From contig CAJUSW010000005.1 of NCBI GenBank assembly GCA_910589485.1, forward strand, positions 1-64,000: DNA of 64,000 nucleotides, given 5' to 3'. A program made the position numbers and the translations under genes. Shown here one piece after another: positions 1-8,050 of this stretch (position 1 is its first letter; each line of letters starts with the position of its first letter). The notes beneath the pieces are model-generated. The model had not been told where the DNA came from. It saw nothing but the letters and a program-made list of their open reading frames with translations, and made no database searches. The DNA comes from an uncultured Duncaniella sp. Lineage in GTDB: Bacteria > Bacteroidota > Bacteroidia > Bacteroidales > Muribaculaceae.

Positions 1-1
1 C

Positions 2-187
2 ATCGACGCTTTCCAACCCGACATCTTCGCGCGGCAGTGGTGCCGGATTTCGGGTACAGGAGAGAGCCGCTATGTGCAGACACTCTCCGACATGGACGGC
101 ATACGCACCCAGGTATGGCTACTCGCCATCGACCTCTCCGAAGCCTTCTCCGCTCCGAGCCTCTCACCGGGGTATCTCTGGAACTAA
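2..187 (+). CDS. C-terminal fragment of an unidentified protein
   Basis: The second frame is open from the window edge to TAA at 185-187 and gives 61 residues ending in SLSPGYLWN. Its composition looks like an ordinary globular protein, while the overlapping frame 1 reading is rich in Arg and His and looks spurious. It converges on the HTH gene at 194-424 with 6 bases between the stop codons. It is probably cargo or a late gene of the integrative element. I do not recognise the family, and the start is outside the window. Confidence 0.5.
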   Translation: MDAFQPDIFARQWCRISGTGESRYVQTLSDMDGIRTQVWLLAIDLSEAFSAPSLSPGYLWN

Positions 188-193
188 TTGAGT

Positions 194-424
194 TTATTGC
201 CCCCTACGACCTCGCAATGCTATAATCTCAATTATGTCATTTCCGGTCAGGCGACTCATGCCATTTATGAGCGTAGGTTGGGGAAACTGCTCGTCATGGT
301 CGAAACAGTAGTAGAAATATGACCGGCTTATGCCGAGTATCCGTGCCACCTCTGAAACGGTGTATAGCCGTTCACGGTCAATCAATGAAATATTTACCTT
401 CCTATTTTGTCTCCGTTTAGCCAT
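194..424 (-). CDS. Small HTH protein, AlpA/excisionase-like
   Basis: A 76-residue basic protein. Residues about 22-70 (LYTVSEVARILGISRSYFYY, then a wing-like stretch) match the MerR-like helix-turn-helix of AlpA and excisionase proteins of Bacteroidetes elements. The start used is the ATG at 422-424, which overlaps the stop of the DnaC-like gene by 8 bases and implies translational coupling; a longer in-frame extension to 670 would only re-read that gene. As the last gene of the early operon it may act as excisionase or as activator of distal genes (inference). Confidence 0.7.
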   Translation of the reverse strand: MAKRRQNRKVNISLIDRERLYTVSEVARILGISRSYFYYCFDHDEQFPQPTLINGMSRLTGNDIIEIIALRGRRGQ

Positions 425-1124
425 CGTTGTCAGATTTATAGGTTTTTCGGAACGTCTTACCTCGAATCTCCACGAAATTGAACATTTCCTTGCATCTGTC
501 GTAGATACGAGGTGAGTAAACCTTTGACAGCTGCTGAAGCGACAGATTTGTCGTGGCATGGGTGAACTGATTGTCACGCAGATCGTATCGCCGCTGAAGA
601 ACATACTGCATGACATTCTCAAAATTGCCCCACCGGCCGGTAGGCGTTGTCTCACTGCCAAGCTCATCAAAAGCCTGACGGGAACTGGTTATGTAGGTTT
701 GTATGGCATAATAGCCGCCATCGCGCGATTCATCGGAAAACTCGGCACATATGTCGATGACGTTTGTCATACGAAACCAATACCGCATACCATCTTTGGG
801 AGGACGTATGTCATGGCAGAATTGCCGGATTATGCGTAGAAGCGTTGATTTACCAGTTCCGATGTCGCCCCAAAGCAACAGTCCCCGGTCTGGGTCAAGT
901 TTACCATCGTAATCTTTCAAAGCCCAATGAACGATGTCGTTCAAGATATTGCGTTGGTCGTCACGGACGATATAGCCGGAGCAAATTGCTTTCGCACAAT
1001 GCAAGAAATACTGCTTGTATGCATCAATCTTCGTTAAGTCCGCAATCGGGTGTAATCGGTCCTCGGCGGCGGCCTGCATTTGTATTATAGCCTCTTTCGG
1101 GTTGATTTTTTGTGGATATCTCAT
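417..1124 (-). CDS. DnaC-like AAA+ helicase-loader ATPase
   Basis: A 235-residue protein. A Walker A motif GDIGTGKST lies at about residues 86-94 and a Walker B-like FDELG at about 150, followed by a loader-type core that includes a sensor-like THATTN segment. This is the DnaC/IstB-like group used by phages and integrative elements to load the host replicative helicase at their own origin. It overlaps the upstream replication-organiser gene by 101 bases and the downstream HTH gene by 8 bases, so the three are one transcription and translation unit. Its position directly after a replication-organiser-like gene supports a replication role over a transposition (IstB) role. Confidence 0.8.
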   Translation of the reverse strand: MRYPQKINPKEAIIQMQAAAEDRLHPIADLTKIDAYKQYFLHCAKAICSGYIVRDDQRNILNDIVHWALKDYDGKLDPDRGLLLWGDIGTGKSTLLRIIRQFCHDIRPPKDGMRYWFRMTNVIDICAEFSDESRDGGYYAIQTYITSSRQAFDELGSETTPTGRWGNFENVMQYVLQRRYDLRDNQFTHATTNLSLQQLSKVYSPRIYDRCKEMFNFVEIRGKTFRKTYKSDNDG

Positions 1125-1863
1125 TCTTAGTCGTTTTTAATCTCAGCCGGGCCCAGTTGAGAAAATGTTTTTTGAAAGCCGAAAACGTGGAGTGCCAGTC
1201 TTCGGTGGAAATAGTCGCGTTGCTGAAATCATCAACCAACGGTATCAGATCCGTAACATCACAGTGCAGGCTCTTTGCCATTTCCGTCAAAGCGGTATCT
1301 GATTTTTTCAGTTTTTCTAAAAATTCTTCTTCATGTGCGCGTTTACTCTCAATAAAAAGTTCTTTTATATTTTTTCTTTTATCTAAATATGCCAGCGTCT
1401 GGTCTGCCGTTTCAGTTATCATCTCATTCTGCGTCTCCGTTTCCTCTTGCAAATCCTCCTGAATGGAGTTTTGCGGAATATCCGGCAATTCTTTAGTCAT
1501 ATTATCCTTTGCCTCATGACTTCCATCTCGCTCCATATTGAAGCAATACTTTTCAAAACCGCAAACTGATATTATTGTGATAAGACCGCTCTTTCGGCGT
1601 GTGATTAGTCCATCTTCTTCCAATGCTTCAAGAAAAGATACGATGGCTCTTTCATCGGCGTGCCACCGAGTACCCAGATATGCGATTGTCACAGGCCATT
1701 CTCCATAAGTCACCCGTATGCGGATATTCGTATCACCCACATACCTCATGCCTGGAGTTTTGGCAGCGCGGAACCTTATTTCGAGCCACCATTGATAACG
1801 CTGTGCATTATCCCAGAGCCAGTGCGTCATATCGTCTTCATAGACGGGCATCCATCTTGGCAT
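1024..1863 (-). CDS. Replication-organiser-like protein (DUF7833-type)
   Basis: A 279-residue protein. The N-terminal ~100 residues resemble the winged-helix part of phage replisome organisers (Trp-rich start, then a segment reading TRWHADERAIVSFLEALEEDGL). A Glu/Lys-rich linker follows (about 120-200). The C-terminal part contains FSAFKKHFLNWARLRL, the signature of the short DUF7833 domain common in Bacteroides elements. Such proteins sit directly before a DnaC-like loader, as here. Function by analogy: origin recognition and recruitment of the loader. The 5' end overlaps the preceding HTH gene by 37 bases. Confidence 0.65.
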   Translation of the reverse strand: MPRWMPVYEDDMTHWLWDNAQRYQWWLEIRFRAAKTPGMRYVGDTNIRIRVTYGEWPVTIAYLGTRWHADERAIVSFLEALEEDGLITRRKSGLITIISVCGFEKYCFNMERDGSHEAKDNMTKELPDIPQNSIQEDLQEETETQNEMITETADQTLAYLDKRKNIKELFIESKRAHEEEFLEKLKKSDTALTEMAKSLHCDVTDLIPLVDDFSNATISTEDWHSTFSAFKKHFLNWARLRLKTTKNEISTKNQPERGYNTNAGRRRGPITPDCGLNED

Positions 1864-2093
1864 AACTTATAGGTTTTGGAGAAGAACCGAATTAGCTCGC
1901 TTCCACGGAAGCAAGGATAAGGCGACTCTTTTGTAATTTCATATTCCAGCCTTTCAGAATCACTTACATAGATGAATAATTCGATGTCTGTCAGGGCAAA
2001 CATTGTTGCCACTTCCTGCCGGGTGTAGAGTCTTGACGGGTCAACGGCTGATAAAGATTTTGCTTTCATAAGCAAGTGTTTTATGCCTTCCAT
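1827..2093 (-). CDS. Small helix-turn-helix protein
   Basis: An 88-residue protein. Residues about 20-60 (RLYTRQEVATMFALTDIEL) are a helix-turn-helix of the excisionase/MerR-like group found many times in this element. It overlaps the replication-organiser gene by 37 bases and starts the replication operon. The 272 bases upstream (2094-2365) hold no convincing gene. Role unknown; it may be a regulator of the early operon. Confidence 0.6.
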   Translation of the reverse strand: MEGIKHLLMKAKSLSAVDPSRLYTRQEVATMFALTDIELFIYVSDSERLEYEITKESPYPCFRGSELIRFFSKTYKLCQDGCPSMKTI

Positions 2094-2365
2094 AGTGTAA
2101 TGGCAAGCCGGTTAATACTTGCCCCACTGTCATGGATTGCCACGTCCTTTTACGATGAAGACATTTGATTGCATCTTGACAATTCATCGTGTCAAGGCTT
2201 TGTGCCATAATCTGTATTTCCGAGAGTTTAATCTTTTGAGCTATAATTCAATGTGCTATCATATTAGGTCAGAAAATAAAGAAATAGTGTCAGACAATAC
2301 CTGGGTGGGAGCTTCTTATTTTGTATTGTGACATAGGTATCTGAATTTATGTACTTTATTTCTCC

Positions 2366-2680
2366 CTATTTACCAAAGTTCTGATTCAGGACATCCTTTA
2401 TATCCGACATTTTATACAGGGGTGTTTTGCCTATCTTTACAGGTACCAGATAACCGTCCTTCTCCCAGCGGAGGAGGGTACTGTATGAACGGTTGAAAAT
2501 CCTGCATGCTTCTTCGCGGGTCACGGTTGCGAGTTCATCATCATATGCCCGCTTTTCATCCTCAGCCTCACGTATTATCTGAAGAAACTCCTGAAACGCC
2601 ACCTTCATATCGGAGGCATCAACAACCAGATATACCCCCTTGGGGCCATCCAGTATTGAATTGATAATTTCTGCTGCCAT
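2366..2680 (-). CDS. HTH DNA-binding protein (excisionase/MerR-like)
   Basis: A 104-residue protein. The N-terminal half is acidic and helical. Residues about 52-98 (VTREEACRIFNRSYSTLLRW, then a wing ending in a hydrophobic helix) form a typical single HTH of the kind annotated in Bacteroidetes mobile elements. It is transcribed alone from a promoter with a palindrome (see 2706-2731), so it probably regulates itself and the replication operon downstream (inference). Confidence 0.7.
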   Translation of the reverse strand: MAAEIINSILDGPKGVYLVVDASDMKVAFQEFLQIIREAEDEKRAYDDELATVTREEACRIFNRSYSTLLRWEKDGYLVPVKIGKTPLYKMSDIKDVLNQNFGK

Positions 2681-2705
2681 ATTCTTTATTCTTTGAATTA
2701 TGGCA

Positions 2706-2731
2706 CAAAAATAGAGCCCTGTACGTACAGG
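2706..2731 (-). promoter_or_regulatory. Promoter with palindromic operator for the HTH gene
   Basis: Read on the minus strand, TATTTTTG (2706-2713) fits the TAnnTTTG -7 box. Directly upstream, 2718-2731 is a perfect 14-base palindrome CCTGTACGTACAGG that would lie between the -7 and -33 elements. A second inverted repeat (CGCTTAAA, 15-base gap, TTTAAGCG) lies at 2755-2785. Confidence 0.5.
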
Positions 2732-2819
2732 ACTCCTTTAACTTTTGTATCCTCCGCTTAAATTTAAGGGATTAAAGTTTAAGCGATAGGACGGTATGAT
2801 ATGTTTTGAATATGAACAG

Positions 2820-3566
2820 CTATTGTTTCAGCAACTTAGCTTCCATTTCTCTTCCCCACTTGTCAATATAGAAATGCTCGTCGGGACTTGCGATTATATT
2901 TGTTACTGCGGCATTGGTACAGGTCATCCCAAGTTCTCTTTCAAGTGACTTTCCCTGCGGTTTTTTGAGCAACAGGCGATGTTTTATCGCTATATTGAGA
3001 ATCATGGCGATTTTCACACCTTCGGCAGATACAGGTGCAGCCAACTCCTTCAGTCTTCGGTATATCTCATCATTTGTAAGATGCGGATAATCTTTGTTCT
3101 CAACAATGTCGTATCTTATACTGCGATAGTGCTCTCCGACTTGTTCGTATGGGCCATTGTAACCTTTTGGATCTTTATTGTCACAGGCTGGTATCGTTAT
3201 ATTTTCATTTGCCTTTACAACTCCGGGAAACAGGTTCTCTATCGGTGGTATCCAGAGGAAAGCTATCCTGTCATAAATCCGTCTTGATACTGCGGCATTA
3301 TCAGAATGGGCATCGTGATTCTCAGCATACCACGCAAGATATGATGATAGGCTACGGTATAACTGGCCTACAAAATAATCACTTCCTTTATCCCTTACCT
3401 CGGCTCTTATGGCTTTTTCATATTCAAGCTGATTGTCAGCCAAATATTCTGACAGACCGTTCAATCCGTCAGCCGAGACTGTGCAGACTGTGTTCCGGAT
3501 AAGACGAAGTTCCGAAATCATTTTGCCGATGGAGTGCTGTATATCTACTATATCCATGATATTCAT
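2820..3566 (-). CDS. Unknown protein, third gene of the XRE/PIN module
   Basis: A 248-residue soluble protein without signal peptide or membrane segment. I do not recognise the family. The N-terminal third is helical, the middle has an aromatic and Pro-rich stretch (IAFLWIPPIENLFPG), and the C-terminal third is helical and basic. Its ATG (3564-3566) overlaps the stop of the PIN gene by 4 bases (ATGA), so it is co-translated with the PIN protein and XRE-metallopeptidase. A part in the same toxin/immunity or defence unit is likely but not shown by sequence. Confidence 0.6.
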   Translation of the reverse strand: MNIMDIVDIQHSIGKMISELRLIRNTVCTVSADGLNGLSEYLADNQLEYEKAIRAEVRDKGSDYFVGQLYRSLSSYLAWYAENHDAHSDNAAVSRRIYDRIAFLWIPPIENLFPGVVKANENITIPACDNKDPKGYNGPYEQVGEHYRSIRYDIVENKDYPHLTNDEIYRRLKELAAPVSAEGVKIAMILNIAIKHRLLLKKPQGKSLERELGMTCTNAAVTNIIASPDEHFYIDKWGREMEAKLLKQ

Positions 3567-4072
3567 GTGTCGTTACCCCAACGGTCAATCCGTCTTTGAA
3601 TCTCGGACTTCGGCAGGCGCACGTTGATTGAGTATAATTCCTTCAATTTCCCTGCGGCGGCCTCCGGAGAAATGACCGAATGTGCCACAAGTTCATCGAA
3701 AATAAAAAGGATGCCGTGAACAGTGAGATTATGGGACTCAGCATATCTGCGTAGCTGGCGGTCGCCGGTAAGCAGAGTTATGTCATGTTTACGGGCATAA
3801 TAGCATACCGAGCAGTCTGGTATGGAAAGGTTGCCGGACACGGTGGCGTGTTCATTTACAATCTCAATAAGTTCCTCAGCTGTAAAGCTCTCGACCGTAA
3901 TCTTCCCTTCTTTGACAAGACGCCCCATATCTTCTTGCTGTCGATTATCGACAATTTCTGCCATCACAAAATCCACCGTGCGTATTTCGTAAGGCAGATC
4001 GCAAAGTTGACTTAGCAATCCTATCGAGTGAAGATCGATGAAGATATTTGTATCGTTGACAATTATCTCCAT
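3563..4072 (-). CDS. PIN-domain ribonuclease (toxin-like)
   Basis: A 169-residue PIN fold. The four acidic catalytic positions are visible: D7 (NDTNIF), E39 (VMAEIV), D86 (SIPDCSV) and D104 (TGDRQL). It is longer than a typical VapC (about 130-140), with a helical C-terminal tail. The upstream partner is an XRE-ImmA/IrrE-type protein, a pairing that recurs in toxin-antitoxin-like modules; the gap is 4 bases. Predicted activity: metal-dependent RNA cleavage in the cytoplasm. A downstream gene overlapping by 4 bases makes this a three-gene unit. Confidence 0.8.
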   Translation of the reverse strand: MEIIVNDTNIFIDLHSIGLLSQLCDLPYEIRTVDFVMAEIVDNRQQEDMGRLVKEGKITVESFTAEELIEIVNEHATVSGNLSIPDCSVCYYARKHDITLLTGDRQLRRYAESHNLTVHGILFIFDELVAHSVISPEAAAGKLKELYSINVRLPKSEIQRRIDRWGNDT

Positions 4073-4076
4073 CTTC

Positions 4077-5135
4077 TCACACTAATTGAAGCTGAGACTT
4101 GACGCTCTCGACAGAGGTGTTCAGAAGTACAGCGGCTTTAGAAAAAGAGATGACTTCATCGGCCAACGCACGATAAACCATGCGTGCGAACCGTCCTGAC
4201 CGCTCGCTTACCACACGTGAGGTCTCGACAAGTTTCTTGAAATCAGGAAGTCTGTTCTTCTTAGTCTGATAACCGGAATAACGCTTGTCAGAAATTACAT
4301 TATTTGAGCGCAGGGCTATCATTATATCATCAATAGATATTCCGAACTGACGCTGTATATCAGTCAGTTCTGACAAAGATATGTCATGTCTCGAATCTCC
4401 CAACTTCGTTTTAAGCACGCCGACAGGAAGCAGCAGCTCACTCGCAAAAGCGTTGCATATATGCTCAACTTCCTTTGAAGATACCTCTTCAGGAATATCA
4501 AGAAGCAGATGTCCTAACTCATGCAAGGCAGTGAAGCGTTTGCGCTCAGTAGGAAAGTTGCCATTAACCACTATAAGAGGGATAGAGCCGTTGGCATACC
4601 CGCTTAATCCGTCAAAGTCGGCATCTTCAGCAATCTCAATTACCTTTACGCCATTATCCTCCAGAACTTCTATTGCGTTGGTTATGCCGTCATATCCCAA
4701 GCCAAGATGCTTGCGTACTTCATTGGCATGAAGTACCGCTTCATCAATGTTGGATACACGCTTGCGTGGCATTGAAAATTCAGTAGAACAACCGCAAAGC
4801 TGTTCCACCTCCAGATAACGCTCCAGTTCCTCTCGCACCTTCTCCCTCACAGCCATTGCCATGCGTTCAGGGAATTTCGGTTTCTTACGAAATTCCACAC
4901 GGTCAACCTCGACGGTGAACGGCCGAAAAAAGTAGTCAATCTTGACACCAAGAGCCGCCGCAAGTGCTATCAGCACACGACTGTCCGGCATCATCAATCC
5001 TTTCTCATACTTGTTTATGGCCTGCCGGGTTATGGCAGGAGTGACACATTGAGAAAGTTTCTCCAACGAAAAACCTTTCATCATACGGGCCTGTCTAAGA
5101 CGGCGTGAAAATATGTCGTTAGTCTGCTTGTTCAT
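4077..5135 (-). CDS. XRE regulator fused to ImmA/IrrE-type metallopeptidase
   Basis: A 352-residue protein. An XRE helix-turn-helix spans residues about 9-68 (LRQARMMKGFSLEKLSQ, TRQAINKYEKG). A gluzincin-type domain at about 125-245 carries HELGH (205-209) and a downstream Glu in VEHICNAFASELLLP. The C-terminal ~110 residues are helical. This COG2856 architecture acts in phages and mobile elements as a protease-controlled repressor or as the antitoxin of a toxin pair. The start is the ATG at 5133-5135; a TTG at 5184-5186 in the same frame lies inside the promoter palindrome and is rejected. It leads an operon with the PIN gene and the unknown 2820-3566 gene. Predicted autorepressor. Confidence 0.85.
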   Translation of the reverse strand: MNKQTNDIFSRRLRQARMMKGFSLEKLSQCVTPAITRQAINKYEKGLMMPDSRVLIALAAALGVKIDYFFRPFTVEVDRVEFRKKPKFPERMAMAVREKVREELERYLEVEQLCGCSTEFSMPRKRVSNIDEAVLHANEVRKHLGLGYDGITNAIEVLEDNGVKVIEIAEDADFDGLSGYANGSIPLIVVNGNFPTERKRFTALHELGHLLLDIPEEVSSKEVEHICNAFASELLLPVGVLKTKLGDSRHDISLSELTDIQRQFGISIDDIMIALRSNNVISDKRYSGYQTKKNRLPDFKKLVETSRVVSERSGRFARMVYRALADEVISFSKAAVLLNTSVESVKSQLQLV

Positions 5136-5151
5136 GTTGATATATCCTTTG

Positions 5152-5187
5152 GTTGACAAAGTTAATAAAAATATTTTATTTGTCAAC
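5152..5187 (-). promoter_or_regulatory. Promoter and autoregulatory palindrome of the XRE/PIN operon
   Basis: A perfect inverted repeat, GTTGACAAA (5152-5160) and TTTGTCAAC (5179-5187), is separated by 18 bases. On the minus strand the right arm supplies the -33 TTG (5184-5186). The left arm overlaps the -7 box TAACTTTG (5157-5164), with a 19-base spacer. A dimer bound to both arms would cover the whole promoter, which suits autorepression by the XRE protein (inference). Confidence 0.7.
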
Positions 5188-5243
5188 TACAAATAGAGGG
5201 GAAATGTTCAGTCATAGCTGATTATCTCCCCTCAAAATCCGGA

Positions 5244-6614
5244 TTATTCGATAAATCCTATCATTTCTTTCTTTAAGTCGTCATCAATCTCTCGGTATCT
5301 TGCAAATGCCCGGCTACCTTCCTTGTGCCCGCTCAACGCTCCCACAAGGTTCGGATCTTTAACTTTCTTGTAGAGGTTGCCGACAAATGTACGGCGGGCA
5401 AGGTGGCTGCTGGCTATCTCATCAATAGGCCGTTGTTCTTCCTCTCCAGTCGTGGGATTGAGAACGGTAACTATTCGTGTTATGCCACAAGTCTTGAATA
5501 TCTTTTTTATAGCCACGTTGTATTTCTGCGAGCTGATGAATGGCAGAATCTTTCCGTCTTTCTCCACGTCCTTGTATTTTTCAAGTATGTCCTTTGCTCT
5601 CTGAGTCAGAGGAACACGTATAACGTCAGAGCGATCAGCCTTGGTTTTGCTTGCGATATACTCCACATAGCCATTGATGATATTGGCCGGGGTGAGACGC
5701 ATGAGGTCGGATATACGGCAACCGATACAACAATGGAAGATGAATATATCGCGCTGCACTTCAAGCGGCTTATTGGCTGAAAGGTCATAATCCGCGATTA
5801 TATCACGCTCCTTGATTGTGATATAGATAGGCGTGCCGTATCTTTCAGTGGTTTTGCCGTGGTATCTGGCAAATGGGTTGTTTTGCGTCAGTCCTTCCTC
5901 ATTGGCCCATTTGAAGAAAGTACGTAAGCACGCAAATATTCCGATAATGGTATTGTCGCCTTTTTCAAAAGGACGGCGTGATTTGCGAGCCTTGCGTGTC
6001 TCAGCCGGAAACTCCTCAAAGATTTTGGGGTACTTGTCGAAAATGGCCGGCTCATTACGCAGGAACTCCTCATATTCCTCAAGCACCTCGGTAGTGAACA
6101 TTTCAAAATCAAGTTTATACGGCAAACGTCTTTTGATCTTGCGATACAGTTCAAAGCGATGGAGGCTACGGCTCAGTACGCCGTAACGACGATGACGCCA
6201 TTCAGAAAGTCCACGCTTATCCGGAAATTCCTCGACAAGCTCGACGAATTTCTTTTGCAGCTTTGCTTCCACTTCTTTAGGCTTGCGCTCTTTCTTCGGA
6301 TTATGGAAGCGATAAATTTCTTTCTCGAAGAAGTCCTTTGTAAGTTCTGCCAACGTATGCGCTTCGCATAGGTCGTATATATAATCTTCAAGGTCTCTGA
6401 TCTTGCGCTCAGTGTCTTTTATTTCGGATATTTCCTTTTGATTGGCACGAGGCTTTGATATTGCACCAGTCTTAGGATTGAAACGACTCGGCTCAATATA
6501 TATTCCGGTCTTTAGACGGAGTTTGATGTCTTTCGACAGGCTAAGCCGAAACATCATTTCCGACCTGCCGTTACCCTCTACTTTGGAGGAGATATAACGC
6601 TTGATACTTGCCAT
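5244..6614 (-). CDS. Tyrosine recombinase / integrase
   Basis: A 456-residue protein with the Bacteroidetes three-part plan: an arm-binding domain (about 1-85), a core-binding SAM-like domain (about 120-250) and a catalytic domain (about 260-456). Visible catalytic residues are R300 (GCRISDL), K323/K325 region (ASKTKAD), H404-x-x-R407 (SSHLARRTF), H430 (LSGHKEG) and Tyr440 (ARYRE). All are intact, so the enzyme should be active. It catalyses integration and excision of the element. It is transcribed toward the element's interior, and its 5' region contains repeated GTCCTCC motifs. The start ATG has no Shine-Dalgarno sequence, which is common in this phylum. Confidence 0.9.
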   Translation of the reverse strand: MASIKRYISSKVEGNGRSEMMFRLSLSKDIKLRLKTGIYIEPSRFNPKTGAISKPRANQKEISEIKDTERKIRDLEDYIYDLCEAHTLAELTKDFFEKEIYRFHNPKKERKPKEVEAKLQKKFVELVEEFPDKRGLSEWRHRRYGVLSRSLHRFELYRKIKRRLPYKLDFEMFTTEVLEEYEEFLRNEPAIFDKYPKIFEEFPAETRKARKSRRPFEKGDNTIIGIFACLRTFFKWANEEGLTQNNPFARYHGKTTERYGTPIYITIKERDIIADYDLSANKPLEVQRDIFIFHCCIGCRISDLMRLTPANIINGYVEYIASKTKADRSDVIRVPLTQRAKDILEKYKDVEKDGKILPFISSQKYNVAIKKIFKTCGITRIVTVLNPTTGEEEQRPIDEIASSHLARRTFVGNLYKKVKDPNLVGALSGHKEGSRAFARYREIDDDLKKEMIGFIE

Positions 6615-6615
6615 A

Positions 6616-6760
6616 GGAGGACAAAAAATTTAATGGGTGGAGGACGGAAAATCAGCCATTTTTAGGCGAGTTAATCGGAATTAACAGTTGATTATCCTTT
6701 TTACAAAGTTAGCAATTAATCTATTACACTCCAATTTTTTTTGTCCTCCTTTTGTCCTCC
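6616..6760 (-). promoter_or_regulatory. Integrase 5' region with repeated GTCCTCC motifs
   Basis: A -7 box TAACTTTG (minus strand) lies at 6714-6721. Upstream of it on the transcript are two abutting 11-base direct repeats TTTTGTCCTCC (plus-strand reading, 6739-6749 and 6750-6760). Between -7 and the start codon lie inverted copies, GGAGGACAAAA at 6616-6626 and GGAGGAC at 6639-6645. These could be integrase arm-type sites or autoregulatory sites. Confidence 0.45.
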
Positions 6761-6928
6761 TATTTGAAATTTAACGATTTTTCTTGGAAACGAATGACAA
6801 CTATTTTTGCAACGATTGATTTTTAATAACCTATATGTCAATATATTGTCAATTTCTCCAAAACTCGAACCTGCTTCCATAACAGTGCATACCCTTTCAT
6901 TTGGTTGCTTCTGTTCTGGGCACCATAT

Positions 6929-6967
6929 AAAATTGCAAGTGATTAATTCTCAATCACTTGCAATTTT
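6929..6967. terminator. Perfect hairpin with T-tract near the element boundary
   Basis: Sixteen paired bases (6929-6944 with 6952-6967) enclose a 7-base loop and end in a run of T on the plus strand (with A on the other side, so it could work both ways). The rest of 6615-7090 holds no gene. This gap also contains a tRNA T-arm-like string near 6862-6876, judged spurious. Confidence 0.6.
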
Positions 6968-7090
6968 TACTTTCAGCCTGTGTCAACGTGGTGTCAACCA
7001 ACCTCGGGCCAACACCCCCCTTCAACCGAAATAAATTACCTTAAACCAACCCGAATGAATCAAAATTAAATTCCTTAACATCTGTTAACT

Positions 7091-7708
7091 ATGCCAACCA
7101 TTAAAAAAGACAAATGCGACACTTTCAAGGTCTTCCTAGCTGGTAGTCACCTTGAAATTGAAAATCATTGTGGAATTAATATGAAATTTGGAGCTACCAT
7201 AAAATCCCACGAATGGTATAGTAGGGAATCTTCCCATTTTGGCTACGATTACATAATGGAAATTATTACAAACGGAGAATATAACGATGTTAATTTTGAA
7301 GGGAACAAATATTCATGGTATATAACCGCTAAGCATTCCGGTCATTACTATAAATCGGAGGCTACAATCTGTATTAAAGGCCTCAGCGAAAAGAATGTTG
7401 CTTTTACGTTTAACTCTATTTATAATACAGGTATTCATCTTATTGAAAATTTTATTTATATCCTCTTACTTTTAAATCAAGTAAAGGATGTGAATTATGG
7501 AAAACGTCTTTGGACGTATATTGTAAGTGCTACCACGTTTTCTAAATTAAAAGTAGGTGAACAGTTAAATACGCTGATTGAATTACAAAAGCATCTACAT
7601 CCAATATGTAACACGTATCCATTAGCTCAAGAGTTTTTTCAGAATTCATTTGAGAAGCTCAAATCAATTGTTAAGAAAAATATTGATAATCTTGAGGTTC
7701 TCAAATAG
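7091..7708 (+). CDS. Unknown AT-rich accessory protein
   Basis: A 205-residue soluble protein rich in Lys, Asn, Ile and Tyr. No family was recognised. The first ~115 residues look like alternating beta strands, followed by a hydrophobic helix (ENFIYILLLLNQ, about 118-130) and a helical C-terminus. Base composition is clearly more AT-rich than the neighbouring genes, which suggests recent transfer. It is followed after 26 bases by a second small AT-rich gene. Both lie between the integrase and the TOTE operon. Confidence 0.6.
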   Translation: MPTIKKDKCDTFKVFLAGSHLEIENHCGINMKFGATIKSHEWYSRESSHFGYDYIMEIITNGEYNDVNFEGNKYSWYITAKHSGHYYKSEATICIKGLSEKNVAFTFNSIYNTGIHLIENFIYILLLLNQVKDVNYGKRLWTYIVSATTFSKLKVGEQLNTLIELQKHLHPICNTYPLAQEFFQNSFEKLKSIVKKNIDNLEVLK

Positions 7709-7734
7709 TAATACACCATTATCTTATCAAACAT

Positions 7735-7920
7735 ATGAACTATCTTACCATAGAACAATCATTTAGTCTTCTTCCTTCGGTGTTTAAGAATATAAAAAAT
7801 GCCCCGAAAGGAGACCAGTCTATTCTTCTTCAATGGGCAACCTCTATTTCAGAGGATCTAAGGATTTCGGATATAAGCATAATAACACAGTCAAAAGGTA
7901 GAATAACCATATATCATTAG
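7735..7920 (+). CDS. Small unknown protein, possibly paired with the 7091 gene
   Basis: A 61-residue protein with a helical N-terminal half and a C-terminal segment rich in Ser and Ile. It shares the low GC content and strand of the gene 26 bases upstream and is probably co-transcribed. No motif was recognised. It could be a real small gene or a short remnant. Confidence 0.4.
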   Translation: MNYLTIEQSFSLLPSVFKNIKNAPKGDQSILLQWATSISEDLRISDISIITQSKGRITIYH

Positions 7921-7927
7921 AAGATCT

Positions 7928-7946
7928 CTTTTGAGGAACTCAAAAG
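7928..7946 (+). terminator. Short hairpin after the AT-rich pair
   Basis: CTTTTGAG (7928-7935), GAA loop, CTCAAAAG (7939-7946), followed by GTTTT. It is placed where the two plus-strand genes should end. The T-tract is short. Confidence 0.35.
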
Positions 7947-8050
7947 GTTTTGGGGAACCGAGTCCCCACAAAACAACCTTGCAATGTAAAGGGAGTACTC
8001 CGAAGTCGCATCCCCCATTTTCCGTTCCGCTGAAAGCAGCAACGGCATGT

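Larger units (their letters stand above)
1..6970. mobile_element. End of an integrative element (prophage or IME), truncated by the window edge
   Basis: The segment holds a tyrosine integrase at its right side and, transcribed away from it, HTH regulators, a replication-organiser-like protein, a DnaC-type loader and an AlpA-like protein. This is the usual early-gene order of Bacteroidetes prophages and small integrative elements. No structural, conjugation or relaxase gene lies inside the window, so the type cannot be settled. The right boundary is placed at the hairpin near 6930-6967 by inference only; no attachment-site duplication could be found because the other end is outside. Confidence 0.6.

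Noticed and set aside
2119..2331. Plus-strand 70-codon frame in the gap before the HTH gene
   Set aside because: Low-quality composition, no promoter, no recognisable motif, and oriented against the surrounding operon.
4077..5186. Upstream TTG start for the XRE-metallopeptidase
   Set aside because: The TTG at 5184-5186 lies in the right arm of the promoter palindrome, upstream of the -7 box; the ATG at 5135 has a purine-rich stretch before it.
6855..6885. tRNA T-arm-like string (minus-strand GGTTCGAGT) near the integrase
   Set aside because: The flanking stem pairs only with G-T pairs and no acceptor, D or anticodon stem can be built, so no tRNA or tRNA-end attachment site is called.
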